Part shown: in pieces, positions 7,991 through 15,898 of the stretch
Layout of the letters: every line of letters starts with the position of its first letter
How positions within the stretch are numbered: position 1 is the stretch's first letter
Assembly: GCA_030427885.1 (NCBI GenBank)
Contig: JAUICM010000003.1
Location: 555,783 to 619,782, forward strand
Origin: Rhodothermia bacterium
GTDB lineage: Bacteria; Bacteroidota; Rhodothermia; Balneolales; Balneolaceae
Length of the DNA stretch: 64,000 nucleotides
Reading direction: 5' to 3'
Made by a program: the position numbers and the translations under genes
Notes under the pieces: generated by a model
What the model was told of the DNA's origin: nothing
Databases searched by the model: none
What the model saw: only the letters and a program-made list of their open reading frames with translations

Positions 7991-8449
7991 TTGATCTACC
8001 AAAGCTATCTGGAAACACCCATAGGCTACCTTCGAATTCTGTCGGATGGGGAAGGCATCACTGAAATAAAATTTATGGATACTGATGGCCCTGAAGATCC
8101 GGACATCCACACAGAATCAGCGCGTACACAACTTCAGGAATATTTTGACGGGAACCGTAATTCATTCAATCTTGAACTCCGTCCTGACGGAACTGAATTT
8201 GAATCTAAAGTCTGGAAAGAATTACGTGAGATCCCTCAGGGATCAACAACAAGCTATGGAGCCATTGCCAAAAAAATGGGTGATCGTAATTTCTCACAGG
8301 CTGTAGGGCATGCTAATGGAAAGAATCCTATAGCCGTTGTGATTCCCTGCCACCGAGTGATTGGCTCTGATGATAAACTGGTAGGCTATGCCGGAGGAAT
8401 GCACCGTAAAGAATGGCTTCTTAAGCATGAAGGTGCATTGCTTCTTTAA
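7991..8449 (+). CDS. ogt: Methylated-DNA--protein-cysteine S-methyltransferase
   Basis: Suicide repair protein that transfers alkyl groups from O6-alkylguanine to its own cysteine. It has 152 residues, a normal length for an Ogt-type single-domain protein. The active-site motif PCHRVIG (Cys120) is present, preceded by the DNA-binding helix region (GTEFESKVWKELREIPQGST, TSYGAIAKKMG) and AVGHANGKNPIAVVIPCH, and followed by the usual GYAGGMHRKEWLLKHEG. Translation appears to begin at a TTG (7991), since no ATG lies in frame before the conserved ETPIGYLRI. It stands alone, 43 bp before the amidohydrolase gene in the same direction. Confidence 0.95.
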   Translation: MIYQSYLETPIGYLRILSDGEGITEIKFMDTDGPEDPDIHTESARTQLQEYFDGNRNSFNLELRPDGTEFESKVWKELREIPQGSTTSYGAIAKKMGDRNFSQAVGHANGKNPIAVVIPCHRVIGSDDKLVGYAGGMHRKEWLLKHEGALLL

Positions 8450-8492
8450 CTCTTGATCAGCTTTTTCGAATTACAATTAAATATCCGGGGAC

Positions 8493-10076
8493 ATGAAACC
8501 ACTTCTGACACTACTATTAGTACTGGGATTTTATACACTTTCAACCGCACAAATGCCGGATGCACCACCCCGTTCTGAGGGTGAAGGTCCATTCGACCGG
8601 CTTATCATTCGTGGCGTTAATCTAATCGACGGTACCGGTTCTCCTGCCATGGGACCGGTTGATATTGTGGTTGAGGGTAATACAATAACAGAGATCCGAA
8701 ATGTGGGTTATCCGGGTGTTCCGATCAATGAACGAAGAAGACCTGAAGCTGGCCCAAACGATAAAGTACTGGATGCATCCGGCATGTATTTGTTGCCCGG
8801 TTTCATCGACATGCATGGACACACCGGTGGTTCCGCACAGGGAACCGTTCCGGAATACGTGTATAAACTCTGGATGGCTCATGGCATCACCAGTATCCGG
8901 GAACCAGCTTCCGGTAACGGTATGGACTGGACCATCAAACATAAAAAAATGAGTGAAAAGAATGAGATCACCGCACCAAGGATCTCAGCCTGGATCAGTT
9001 TCGGGCAAAAACACGATGGCCCTATTCTCACTGCTGAAGATGCCCGGAAATGGGTACAAATGATCCATAAAGCCGGAGCTGACGGGATCAAATTCTTTGG
9101 TGCTCCCAGGGATGTATATGCCGCCGCTATTGATGAAGCAAACAAGCTTGGACTTGGAACCATGACACATCACGCCCAGACCAGAGTGGTATATAATAAT
9201 GCTCTCACCTCTGCCCGTCTTGGACTCACCAGCATGACGCACTGGTACGGACTTCCTGAAGCACTGTTCGAAGACAAGATCATTCAGGATTACCCGTTGG
9301 ATTATAATTACAGCAACGAGCAACACCGTTTCGAGGAAGCCGGTAAGCTCTGGGAACAGGCCGCCAAGCCCGGATCAGAAAAATGGAATGCGGTAATGGA
9401 CGAACTCATTGATCTGGATTTCACCATCAACCCAACCTTTACCATTTATGAGGCTAACCGCGACCTGATGGCACAGCGACGTGCTGAGTGGCATGAGAAA
9501 TACACCCTCCCCTCCCTCTGGAGATTTTATGCTCCGAGTCGTATCTCCCACGGATCGTACTGGCTGGACTGGGGAACCGAGCAGGAAATAGCCTGGAAAA
9601 AGAACTACCAGATCTGGATGCAGTTTGTGAACGAATTCAAAAATAAAGGCGGTCGTGTTACACTTGGTTCCGATGCCGGCTACATTTACAAGTTATACGG
9701 TTTCGGATATATTCAGGAGATGGAGTTATTCCGTGAAGCAGGCTTCCACCCTCTTGAGATCTTTCAGTCTGCCTCCATCAAAGCGGCTGAAGTGTTAGGA
9801 TGGGATGATAAACTTGGAACGATAGAGGTGGGAAAACTTGCTGATATGGTGATTGTGGATGCCAATCCTATGGAAAATTTAAAAGTACTATATGGAACAG
9901 GCTCTATTTACGTTAATGAAGATAATGAGGTCGTTCGTCACGGAGGAATATCCTACACTATTAAAGATGGGATCATTTTCGACGCCAAACAGCTATTAAG
10001 GGACGTCGGGGAAATGGTTCAGAAGGCCAAGGACGATGAGGGATTTGAGATCACTCAGCCCGGCCTCGACTACTAA
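8493..10076 (+). CDS. Exported metal-dependent amidohydrolase
   Basis: A 527-residue member of the amidohydrolase superfamily (imidazolonepropionase/prolidase-like branch). A signal peptide covers about residues 1-19 (TLSTAQ), so it is periplasmic. The composite beta-sandwich start (LIIRGVNLIDGTGSPAMGPV) is followed by the metal-binding HxH in GFIDMHGHTGG (His108/His110), an H-H pair in MTHHAQTR, a further H in MTHWYG, and the conserved Asp in LGSDAGYIYK. The C-terminal ASIKAAEVLGWDDKLGTIEV and GKLADMVIVDANPMENL are standard for the superfamily. The substrate cannot be read from the sequence; peptide- or imide-like bonds are typical for this group. The next gene begins 23 bp later. Confidence 0.88.
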   Translation: MKPLLTLLLVLGFYTLSTAQMPDAPPRSEGEGPFDRLIIRGVNLIDGTGSPAMGPVDIVVEGNTITEIRNVGYPGVPINERRRPEAGPNDKVLDASGMYLLPGFIDMHGHTGGSAQGTVPEYVYKLWMAHGITSIREPASGNGMDWTIKHKKMSEKNEITAPRISAWISFGQKHDGPILTAEDARKWVQMIHKAGADGIKFFGAPRDVYAAAIDEANKLGLGTMTHHAQTRVVYNNALTSARLGLTSMTHWYGLPEALFEDKIIQDYPLDYNYSNEQHRFEEAGKLWEQAAKPGSEKWNAVMDELIDLDFTINPTFTIYEANRDLMAQRRAEWHEKYTLPSLWRFYAPSRISHGSYWLDWGTEQEIAWKKNYQIWMQFVNEFKNKGGRVTLGSDAGYIYKLYGFGYIQEMELFREAGFHPLEIFQSASIKAAEVLGWDDKLGTIEVGKLADMVIVDANPMENLKVLYGTGSIYVNEDNEVVRHGGISYTIKDGIIFDAKQLLRDVGEMVQKAKDDEGFEITQPGLDY

Positions 10077-10099
10077 CATACTAACCAACTACAATTTTT

Positions 10100-10564
10100 A
10101 TGAACACCAGAAAATTACTGACCACAGCATTTGCAGTTCTGGTATTTGGAACTGCATCAACATTTGCACAGGGAATCGGGATCGGGGGACAACTCCTCTC
10201 ACCCACCGGAGTTTCGGTAAAAGCCCCAATTGGAGAAACATCTGCAATAACCGGTGCAGTCGGGTTCTTTGTGTCTGACAATTTCAAAAATGCAGTAATC
10301 GAAGCCAACTATATCATGTACCGAGGAAGTGAACGCTTCAATGTAGATTCAGGCTCACTTAACCCATATTTCGGCGGCGGACTTTCTTTAGGCCTTGCTG
10401 AAAACACCGACGCAACCCTGTCCCTGAGAGTTCCATTCGGGATCGAATACGGACTCGAATCCGCTCCTGTTGAGATCTACATGGATATAGGTCCTGATAT
10501 CGGAATTACACCAAATGTTGATCTGGGTCTGGACAGCTCGCTCGGCTTCCGTATATTCTTCTGA
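10100..10564 (+). CDS. Small outer-membrane beta-barrel protein
   Basis: A 154-residue protein with a clear signal peptide (MNTRKLLTTAFAVLVFGTAS, cleaved near TFAQ). The mature part is Gly-rich with alternating hydrophobic residues (GIGIGGQLLSPTGVSVKAPI, PYFGGGLSLGLAENTDATLS, FGIEYGLESAPVEIYMDIGP) and ends in FRIFF, the aromatic C-terminus expected of a BAM-assembled barrel. It is short enough for an eight-stranded barrel. The function is unknown. It is 23 bp downstream of the amidohydrolase and 29 bp before the PepSY protein, so co-transcription is possible. Confidence 0.75.
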   Translation: MNTRKLLTTAFAVLVFGTASTFAQGIGIGGQLLSPTGVSVKAPIGETSAITGAVGFFVSDNFKNAVIEANYIMYRGSERFNVDSGSLNPYFGGGLSLGLAENTDATLSLRVPFGIEYGLESAPVEIYMDIGPDIGITPNVDLGLDSSLGFRIFF

Positions 10565-10593
10565 AATAAATCAGAACAGAATAGCATTCACAT

Positions 10594-11154
10594 ATGAGTT
10601 GGCACGCACGCCGTGATTCCAGAAAAATTCACCGATGGGGAGCGATCTTAATTGCGCTCCCTTTTCTTATTGTACTGGTTAGCGGTGTGATCCTCCAGCT
10701 CAAAAAAGACGTGGCCTGGATTCAGCCTGAATCACAAAAAGGCATTTCTCCAGAACCTTCTCTGAGCTTTGACCGCATTCTGGAAATATCCAAAACGGTG
10801 CCGGAAGCTGAGATATTCGCCTGGTCCGACATCGACCGGCTGGATGTGCGACCTGGTAAAGGAATGGTAAAAGTTCGAGCCAATAATCACTGGGAAATTC
10901 AGATCGATACCAAAACCGGCGACATACTTCAGTCCACTTACCGCCGATCCGATATCATCGAATCCATTCATGACGGCTCCTGGTTTCACGACTCCGCCAA
11001 ACTCTGGATTTTTCTGCCTTCGGGGATCATAGTGCTGGTTCTTTGGATCACCGGGATCTATCTTTTCTTCGTTCCTGTGATCTCAAAACGAAGAAACCGA
11101 ATCAGAAAAAAAGAACTTCAAGCTGAATCTGTTGAATCAGAGAGTCCTTTATAG
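10594..11154 (+). CDS. PepSY-associated membrane protein
   Basis: A 186-residue inner-membrane protein with a basic N-terminus (MSWHARRDSRKIHRWG), a transmembrane helix at about 16-34, an extracytoplasmic region of about 100 residues with a PepSY-like fold (VPEAEIFAWSDIDRLDVRPG, VRANNHWEIQIDTKTGDILQ), a second helix at about 139-161 (LPSGIIVLVLWITGIYLFFV) and a basic cytoplasmic tail. This is the compact relative of the PepSY_TM family often found with iron/heme uptake or redox proteins. The His residues at both membrane faces (HRW, FHDSAKLW) are typical. A specific role here is not known. Confidence 0.78.
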   Translation: MSWHARRDSRKIHRWGAILIALPFLIVLVSGVILQLKKDVAWIQPESQKGISPEPSLSFDRILEISKTVPEAEIFAWSDIDRLDVRPGKGMVKVRANNHWEIQIDTKTGDILQSTYRRSDIIESIHDGSWFHDSAKLWIFLPSGIIVLVLWITGIYLFFVPVISKRRNRIRKKELQAESVESESPL

Positions 11155-11252
11155 AATTTCATCAATTGCTGTAATTAGCTTTGAGCCTCTTTTCTAATTG
11201 GACTATCTTCGAAACAGCTTATTTCTATCCAGATCACGCAGGACCAATCCCA

Positions 11253-12212
11253 ATGCATAAATCGCTGCTCACTATCTCCAGTTTAGAGGACATTAAAAAA
11301 GCACATGAGGTCATAAAGCCTTACGCCCATCACACTCCCGTATTCAGCAGTTCCCAATTATCAAAACGACTGAATGCCAAAGTGTTTTTCAAATGTGAGA
11401 ATCTGCAGAAAGTGGGAGCGTTCAAATTTCGTGGTGCTTCCAATGCCATATTAACCCTTTCTGATACCGAAGCTAAAAAAGGAGTTGCGACCCATTCATC
11501 GGGTAATCACGCCCAGGCTGTGGCCCTCGCTGCCCGGATCAAAGGCATCCCGGCCTATGTGGTTATGCCTGAGAATGCCCCTAAAGTTAAAGTAGATGCC
11601 GTTCGCGATTATGGAGCTGAGATCACTTTCTGTGCCTCCACCCTTGAAGCCCGTGAGACCACGGTAAATGAAGTGGTGGCAAAAACCGGGGCAACTATCA
11701 TTCATCCCTATAATGATCCGAGGATCGTGGCCGGACAGGGAACCGCAGCATTCGAATTCCTGTCCACCAATCCTGAGCTGGATATCATCCTGACTCCTGT
11801 TGGCGGTGGCGGATTACTGAGTGGCACTGCCTTGGCTGCCAAAGGTTTAAAACCCGGGATCATTGTGATCGGAGCCGAACCCGAAGTGGCAGATGATGCA
11901 TTCCGGTCTTTTAGCCAGGGCACACTCCTCCCCAACCACAACACCAGTACTATCGCCGACGGATTACGCACCTCACTCGGGGAACTCCCCTTCTCCATCA
12001 TCAAAGATCAGGTGGATGAGATCGTGACGGTAAGCGAAGAATCCATTGTTTCTGCAATGCGCTTTATCTGGGAACGGATGAATATCATCATCGAACCTTC
12101 CAGTGCAGTTCCTGTTGCTGCCCTGATGGAGGGTAAAGTGGATATCGCCGGTAAGAACGTGGGTATCATTCTGTCCGGTGGAAACATCGACCTGGATCAC
12201 CTGCCCTGGTAA
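11253..12212 (+). CDS. PLP-dependent threonine/serine dehydratase (catabolic type)
   Basis: Fold-type II PLP enzyme that deaminates threonine to 2-oxobutyrate and/or serine to pyruvate; serine racemase activity is the main alternative. I choose the ATG at 11253 (319 residues) because the longer frame adds a low-complexity leader absent from the family. Motifs: PLP Lys58 in KVGAFKFRGASNA, SSGNHAQ (82-88), the phosphate-binding loop GGGGLLSG (184-191) and the C-terminal ILSGGNIDL. There is no C-terminal ACT-like regulatory domain, so it is the catabolic/TdcB-like or serine-racemase-like form rather than biosynthetic IlvA. It is followed by non-coding repeats. Confidence 0.9.
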   Translation: MHKSLLTISSLEDIKKAHEVIKPYAHHTPVFSSSQLSKRLNAKVFFKCENLQKVGAFKFRGASNAILTLSDTEAKKGVATHSSGNHAQAVALAARIKGIPAYVVMPENAPKVKVDAVRDYGAEITFCASTLEARETTVNEVVAKTGATIIHPYNDPRIVAGQGTAAFEFLSTNPELDIILTPVGGGGLLSGTALAAKGLKPGIIVIGAEPEVADDAFRSFSQGTLLPNHNTSTIADGLRTSLGELPFSIIKDQVDEIVTVSEESIVSAMRFIWERMNIIIEPSSAVPVAALMEGKVDIAGKNVGIILSGGNIDLDHLPW

Positions 12213-12221
12213 GTCTTCGTC

Positions 12222-12242
12222 ATGCTGAATTTATTTCAGCAT
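12222..12242. repeat. Hairpin repeat after the dehydratase gene
   Basis: ATGCTGAA (12222-12229) pairs with TTCAGCAT (12235-12242). It lies 10 bp after the dehydratase stop. CGTCATGCTGAA...TTCAGCATCT is a recognisable scattered intergenic repeat type; without a T-run it is at best a weak terminator. Confidence 0.5.
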
Positions 12243-12324
12243 CTGTAGTACCTGGCATTCTGAACTATTACTCATGGTTAGCAACACTCTTCTACCTCCC
12301 TCCGGATTTTCTATCCCCACCCCG

Positions 12325-12350
12325 TCCCTCCTCTGTGTTCAGGGGAGGGA
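12325..12350 (+). terminator. GC-rich hairpin, possible terminator
   Basis: TCCCTCCTCT (12325-12334) pairs with AGGGGAGGGA (12341-12350) with one G-T wobble, followed by GCTTTTC. It sits in the repeat-filled gap 12213-12692 and may end transcription from the dehydratase gene. Confidence 0.45.
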
Positions 12351-12380
12351 GCTTTTCAATTTCTTGCGTTCTTTATTTCT

Positions 12381-12590
12381 AAAGCGAGGGGTTTCAACCC
12401 CGAGTCCCCAAAACCTAATATATACACCGCCCTTCACGAGGAGGCTTGAGTTAGTTAGTAGCTGCCCCTTTCTTCACCGACGACGTGATCTCCCAGACAA
12501 CACCCCCAAACACATATCCTGAGATTGCTTCGTCGAATGCATCCATTCACAAGTATATGATCTGTTCCTCCTCGCAAAGACTTTCCTATT
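12381..12590. repeat. Dispersed intergenic repeat, copy 1
   Basis: It shares two blocks, in the same order and orientation, with 15611-15780. Block one begins AAGCGAGGGGTTTCAACCCC and is identical over 28 bp (12382-12409 versus 15612-15639). Block two runs from GACGTGATCTCC through GAGATTGCTTCGTCG to CATCCATTC (about 12483-12549 versus 15672-15739) with small indels. A CTCCTCGCAA-type end follows. No convincing gene lies in it. The two copies bracket the cassette/serine-hydrolase island. Confidence 0.8.
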
Positions 12591-12692
12591 TGCTCCTTAA
12601 CTCCCAAGCTCTTACTCTCTGAAAACACCAGACTTGTTCTGATAATCTCCCAAATGGGAGTTTATGAGAACACTTGTTCGCATAATACTATG

Positions 12693-13422
12693 TTATACCA
12701 AGTTAAATTCGAACTTAAATGGATGCCGTACTTCTTATTTTGTTTTTCATTTTAGCTTTTTTGCTATTCTTCGGTGTTCCATTTGGTTTGGCGTACTTCA
12801 CCTATCGTTTTATCAAGAAAAAAGATTTTGACAAACGTTTTCGATTAATTGCACTTTTTCCAATTCTTTTCATTGGTTTCATCCTTTACAGATCTTTTTA
12901 TCCGGGGGAAAGTTTTTTTAGAGATGATTTTAAAGAGGTAACCAGCTTTGAATTTCCTGATAATGGAAAATTTTTGTTTAAGACAGCAACTTTTCCTGAT
13001 CACTTTGGAGATTATACTTCAACAGCAATCACCTCGGTAGATGAAGATTTTTATAGGGAATTACCTCAAAAGCTGTTGGTGCTTGGATTCAAGGACACAA
13101 CTAATTCAATCAATCCGAATGAATTCCATAAATTTTTGTCTCATGTTCAAAGCAAACAAATCGACCAGATGTATACTTACGAAGAACCAGGGAAATATTT
13201 CGTTGTTTGTTTTCTATCTGACAAAAAATCGTTGCTTATACAACGTGTAAGCTGGTAAAACTTGGTATAACAAGCGTTTCAAGGCGGACCCTGATCTTCA
13301 TCAGTGCAGGCTTCTTCATCAGTGCAGGCTCCGGCAGGATTCGCTGGAAAGCTTGTGGGCAATAAAAATATTCAGTTACTTCATTTAAAAACGAGAACCT
13401 GCGCCGCTTAAACGCCAGGTCG
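12693..13422 (+). mobile_element. Integron-type gene cassette 1
   Basis: The unit begins with TTATAC directly after G12692 (core site GTTATAC) and ends at the G of the next core site GTTATGT (13422). Its own ends are complementary over 12 nt (TTATACCAAGTT at 12693-12704, AACTTGGTATAA at 13259-13270), as expected if they are adjacent R' and R'' in the circular cassette. It holds one promoterless AT-rich gene in the standard orientation, followed by an attC site. There is no integrase or attI in the window, so this is an array fragment (CALIN-like) or the edge of a larger integron. The lineage-level novelty is inference. Confidence 0.82.
12719..13258 (+). CDS. Cassette-borne hypothetical membrane protein
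   Basis: A 179-residue protein starting 26 nt inside cassette 1. Two hydrophobic helices (about residues 3-30 and 44-58, the second preceded by KKKDFDKRFR) are followed by a soluble domain of about 120 residues (FRDDFKEVTSFEFPDNGKFL, TAITSVDEDFYRELPQKLLV, QMYTYEEPGKYFVVCFLSDK). I recognise no family. Codon use is strongly A/T-biased compared with neighbouring genes, consistent with foreign origin. The gene has no room for its own long promoter, as usual for cassettes. Confidence 0.8.
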   Translation: MDAVLLILFFILAFLLFFGVPFGLAYFTYRFIKKKDFDKRFRLIALFPILFIGFILYRSFYPGESFFRDDFKEVTSFEFPDNGKFLFKTATFPDHFGDYTSTAITSVDEDFYRELPQKLLVLGFKDTTNSINPNEFHKFLSHVQSKQIDQMYTYEEPGKYFVVCFLSDKKSLLIQRVSW

Positions 13423-13428
13423 TTATGT
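13265..13428 (+). other. attC recombination site of cassette 1
   Basis: R'' is GTATAAC (13265-13271). The L'' side is GCGTTTCAAGGCGG (13274-13287) and the L' side is CCGCTTAAACGC (13404-13415), complementary apart from two unpaired bases, the signature of attC extrahelical bases. R' is GTTATGT (13422-13428), with recombination expected after G13422. The central part includes a 17-bp direct repeat (13296-13312 and 13314-13330, CTTCATCAGTGCAGGCT). The total of about 164 bp is within the range of attC sites with a large variable terminal structure. Confidence 0.82.
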
Positions 13429-14041
13429 TGCTTAAATGGATACTAACTTAGAAGAAACTATATTAAGAGCATGTAAAAATGAGGTGGATTATTCTTCTCG
13501 TTTTGAAGACAAGATTATATCCATACAAAAAAGTGCAGAAGAATACTTCAAAACTGTAATTGATATAAATAACGATATGAATTACAGTGCATCAAACAGA
13601 CTAATTTTCTATATGGATAGAAACTCTAAACTGTTAGAGGATACCACGAATTTTACTAAGGAGAATCGTTGGTTAAATGCAGACCATATCGTTGAGGTTT
13701 TAATTAGTTCACTAGGGGATTTTTATTGGTCTAGGGTAACTGGGAAGAAAAAAATCCTCAGATTCACACTTAAAAAAAATGCAACAAGAACTGACGGGTT
13801 TTCTACTAGCGTTCTGCAGAATAAGACTAGAATTGATGAGTTTATTGAACGCTTAGGTTTTCAAACCATACCTGATCCACTTCTTTGGAAAACAGTACCA
13901 GAAATAAAAACAGATCTAGAAGGAAAACCAGCTACTGTGTTTGACATTATTTTTTCAGAGATATAATCTTAGCAACATAACAAGCGTTTCAAGCGGATCC
14001 GCCGGTGGTCGGACACCACTCTGATAACACGGTTCGGGTCG
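13423..14041 (+). mobile_element. Integron-type gene cassette 2
   Basis: It starts with TTATGTTGCT (13423-13432), the exact complement of AGCAACATAA (13971-13980) before its own attC, again matching the R'/R'' pairing rule for an excised cassette. It contains one AT-rich hypothetical gene whose ATG is 13 nt from the recombination point. The right boundary is taken as G14041 in GTTATTT, which is less canonical. Confidence 0.78.
13436..13966 (+). CDS. Cassette-borne hypothetical cytoplasmic protein
   Basis: A 176-residue, mostly helical soluble protein without signal peptide or membrane segment (MDTNLEETILRACKNEVDYS, RLIFYMDRNSKLLEDTTNFT, HIVEVLISSLGDFYWSRVTG, NKTRIDEFIERLGFQTIPDP). I do not recognise a domain. 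A/T-rich codon use sets it apart from the flanking chromosome. The gene fills cassette 2 almost entirely and ends 9 bp before its attC R'' box, the normal compact cassette layout. Confidence 0.8.
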   Translation: MDTNLEETILRACKNEVDYSSRFEDKIISIQKSAEEYFKTVIDINNDMNYSASNRLIFYMDRNSKLLEDTTNFTKENRWLNADHIVEVLISSLGDFYWSRVTGKKKILRFTLKKNATRTDGFSTSVLQNKTRIDEFIERLGFQTIPDPLLWKTVPEIKTDLEGKPATVFDIIFSEI

Positions 14042-14047
14042 TTATTT
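13975..14047 (+). other. attC site of cassette 2 (right half degenerate)
   Basis: R'' is ACATAAC (13975-13981), followed by the L''-type box GCGTTTCAAGCGG (13984-13996) shared with the first site, and a central hairpin GTGGT/ACCAC (14005-14019). The right half reads GGTTCGGGTC-GTTATTT (14031-14047) and lacks the expected CCGC..AAACGC box, so this end may be decayed or joined to non-cassette DNA. The array appears to stop here. Confidence 0.65.
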
Positions 14048-14074
14048 TAACCCTCATACTTACCGCCCAACCCC

Positions 14075-15280
14075 CTAGTCATCACTATCATCCCTGAAGT
14101 GTTCGAAGACTTCCGGGATCACTTCCAGGGGATAGCTGGAATTGGAGTTGATGAGTATGCAGATCCCGATATTGTCATCCGGAGCAAAGGCGATCTCACT
14201 GCGATAGCCATTCACATATCCACCGTGATACACTACCCTTTGTCCGTGGTTGTCAAGGATTCTCCATCCCATTCCATAATGTGATTCATTCACCCCGTCC
14301 CAATGACTGCTGAAGCGCCGGTTATTCATAGTGGCACGGGGTTCATATATCTCCTCCAGTGTTTCCTGTGAGATCAGCTCCGGGTGGTAGCCGGTCAACA
14401 GCAGCAACCATTTGCCCATGTCAGATGCAGAAGCATTGATCCCTCCGGAGGACACTGCATTGTAATACTTATTGGAGATCGGGACCGGAACCCTCCCCTT
14501 CGATCTGGAATGATAGACATGGGGAAGTGCTGTATTTCCGGAATTACGGATACTGTCATAACTGGAAGATGCATTTTCCATGTCCAGCGGCTGAAAGAGC
14601 CTTTCCTGCAACAGGGTATTGAAATCGGTTTCGGTCTCTGCTTCCAGCACTTTCTCGATCGCGGAAAAGGCCGCATTCTGGTAGGCCAGTTGTTCCCCCT
14701 CTTTGGCGATCAAGGGTACATTTTCCAGTCGGGGAATGATGCGGTCCAGGGAAAGTCCGTCCTCCACCAGATTTGTGTACGCATGCCGTGGTAATCCGGT
14801 GGTATGCGATAACAAATGGCTGACATTCACCCTCTCCGTCTGATCAGGATCGTTCAGCTTGAAATCGTCCATATAGTCTGACACCGGATGATCCCACTCC
14901 AGGACACCCTCATCCACAAACACGCCTGCCAGCACTGAAGCAAAACCCTTGGACACACTGCCCAACCTGAATACCGTATGTTCATCTACAGCGCCCTCCT
15001 TACCTTTCTCTTTCACCCCAAACCCCTTTTGGTAGATAACCCTGCCATCTTTGACGATCGCTACAGCTCCTCCGGGGATCCGTTTATTTTCCAACCCCTT
15101 TTCAAAATCCTGTTCAAATGTCTCCAGGTATGCTGCTAAGGAGTCATCCATTACCCATTCTTCATTCTGTTCAAGCTCATTTTGTTCAAGCTCATTGGGT
15201 TCTGAGCGAATATCGGTGCAGCCCGAATATGTTCCGAAAATGACCGCGAGAATGAGTAATGAAATAAAAGATCTGATCAC
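14075..15280 (-). CDS. Serine hydrolase of the class C beta-lactamase/DD-peptidase superfamily, lipoprotein
   Basis: A 401-residue protein. The lipobox GTYSGC gives lipidated Cys21, then a short acidic linker with a duplicated NELEQ unit (a 15-bp tandem repeat in the DNA). The superfamily motifs are present: S-x-x-K in RLGSVSKGFAS, Y-x-N in LAYQNAAFSA, and an HGG box in VVYHGGYVNGYRSEIAF. The substrate could be a peptide, ester or cell-wall fragment; proteins of this broad family are usually not resistance enzymes, and nothing here argues for one. It is transcribed toward the end of the cassette array and lies between the two dispersed repeat copies. Confidence 0.85.
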   Translation of the reverse strand: MIRSFISLLILAVIFGTYSGCTDIRSEPNELEQNELEQNEEWVMDDSLAAYLETFEQDFEKGLENKRIPGGAVAIVKDGRVIYQKGFGVKEKGKEGAVDEHTVFRLGSVSKGFASVLAGVFVDEGVLEWDHPVSDYMDDFKLNDPDQTERVNVSHLLSHTTGLPRHAYTNLVEDGLSLDRIIPRLENVPLIAKEGEQLAYQNAAFSAIEKVLEAETETDFNTLLQERLFQPLDMENASSSYDSIRNSGNTALPHVYHSRSKGRVPVPISNKYYNAVSSGGINASASDMGKWLLLLTGYHPELISQETLEEIYEPRATMNNRRFSSHWDGVNESHYGMGWRILDNHGQRVVYHGGYVNGYRSEIAFAPDDNIGICILINSNSSYPLEVIPEVFEHFRDDSDD

Positions 15281-15610
15281 TGAACTACTTTATATATAAG
15301 CGAACTGCCGTTCCTGTTTTGCGTTGATGATGTCCAAGAATACTAAAATATGAATACGATGTATACTGAAATTGAAGGGAAAATCTGACAGGATGAATTC
15401 GTTCGGTTACCGTTTGCTGTTTGAACTCGTTCCCATGTTCTGCCTGGGAATACGGCCCGGAGGCTGGAGCTTCTGGATTGAATTACGAAGGAAGACCTTC
15501 GTAACCAGTGCAACCTCTCCTACTCACATTCTTCTGTCTGAAAATTTTTGTCTAATCGGTGTTTCGTATGCGGGGATAAATCCCCTTCTTGTGTAAGCTT
15601 GTTGATTTCA

Positions 15611-15780
15611 CAAGCGAGGGGTTTCAACCCCGAGTCCCCCGGGATTGGTCTCAATGCTTTCCTTCCCCTACGACGTGATCTCCAGGACAACAATTCCCAA
15701 ACACATTGTCTGAGATTGCTTCGTCGGCTTCATCCATTCCCAATTCTGCAATTCAATACTCCTTGCAATGACTTTTCTGG
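15611..15780. repeat. Dispersed intergenic repeat, copy 2
   Basis: Second copy of the element at 12381-12590, same orientation: a 28-bp identical block with an internal GGGGTT/AACCCC stem (15612-15639), then GACGTGATCTCC, GAGATTGCTTCGTCG, CATCCATTC and CTCCTTGCAATGAC. An extra hairpin GGGGAT-AA-ATCCCC sits just before (15572-15585). The rest of the gap 15281-15898 has no recognisable gene. Confidence 0.8.
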
Positions 15781-15898
15781 TAGTTGTTCTTTTCAACCAA
15801 AACTCCACCCTCCTCGTCTTAGCATTGTCATGTGATATAAAGGTTGATTATCAGCCCTTACACTGTCTTAAACCTTAACTAAATAAAGGGTGAGTTAT

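Noticed and set aside
11181..11252. 24-residue N-terminal extension of the dehydratase
   Set aside because: The extension does not fit the family start, and an ATG lies at the expected position, 11253.
12274..12522. An 82-codon open frame after the dehydratase gene
   Set aside because: It runs through the dispersed repeat and a terminator-like hairpin, and its sequence is low-quality and Ser/Pro-rich without family features.
12599..12692. The long hairpin before cassette 1 (CTCCCA/TGGGAG with GTTCT/AGAAC) as attI or a third attC
   Set aside because: It lacks the left boxes and a complementary partner for the core site; only the GTTATAC core itself is supported.
14075..15280. Serine hydrolase next to integron cassettes as an antibiotic-resistance gene
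   Set aside because: It is a lipoprotein of the broad class C/DD-peptidase superfamily, lies outside the cassettes on the opposite strand, and carries no feature specific to a resistance enzyme.
15372..15835. Two overlapping plus-strand frames of 74 and 95 codons
   Set aside because: They lie across repeat copy 2 in different frames with no start context, and nothing is conserved beyond the repeat itself.
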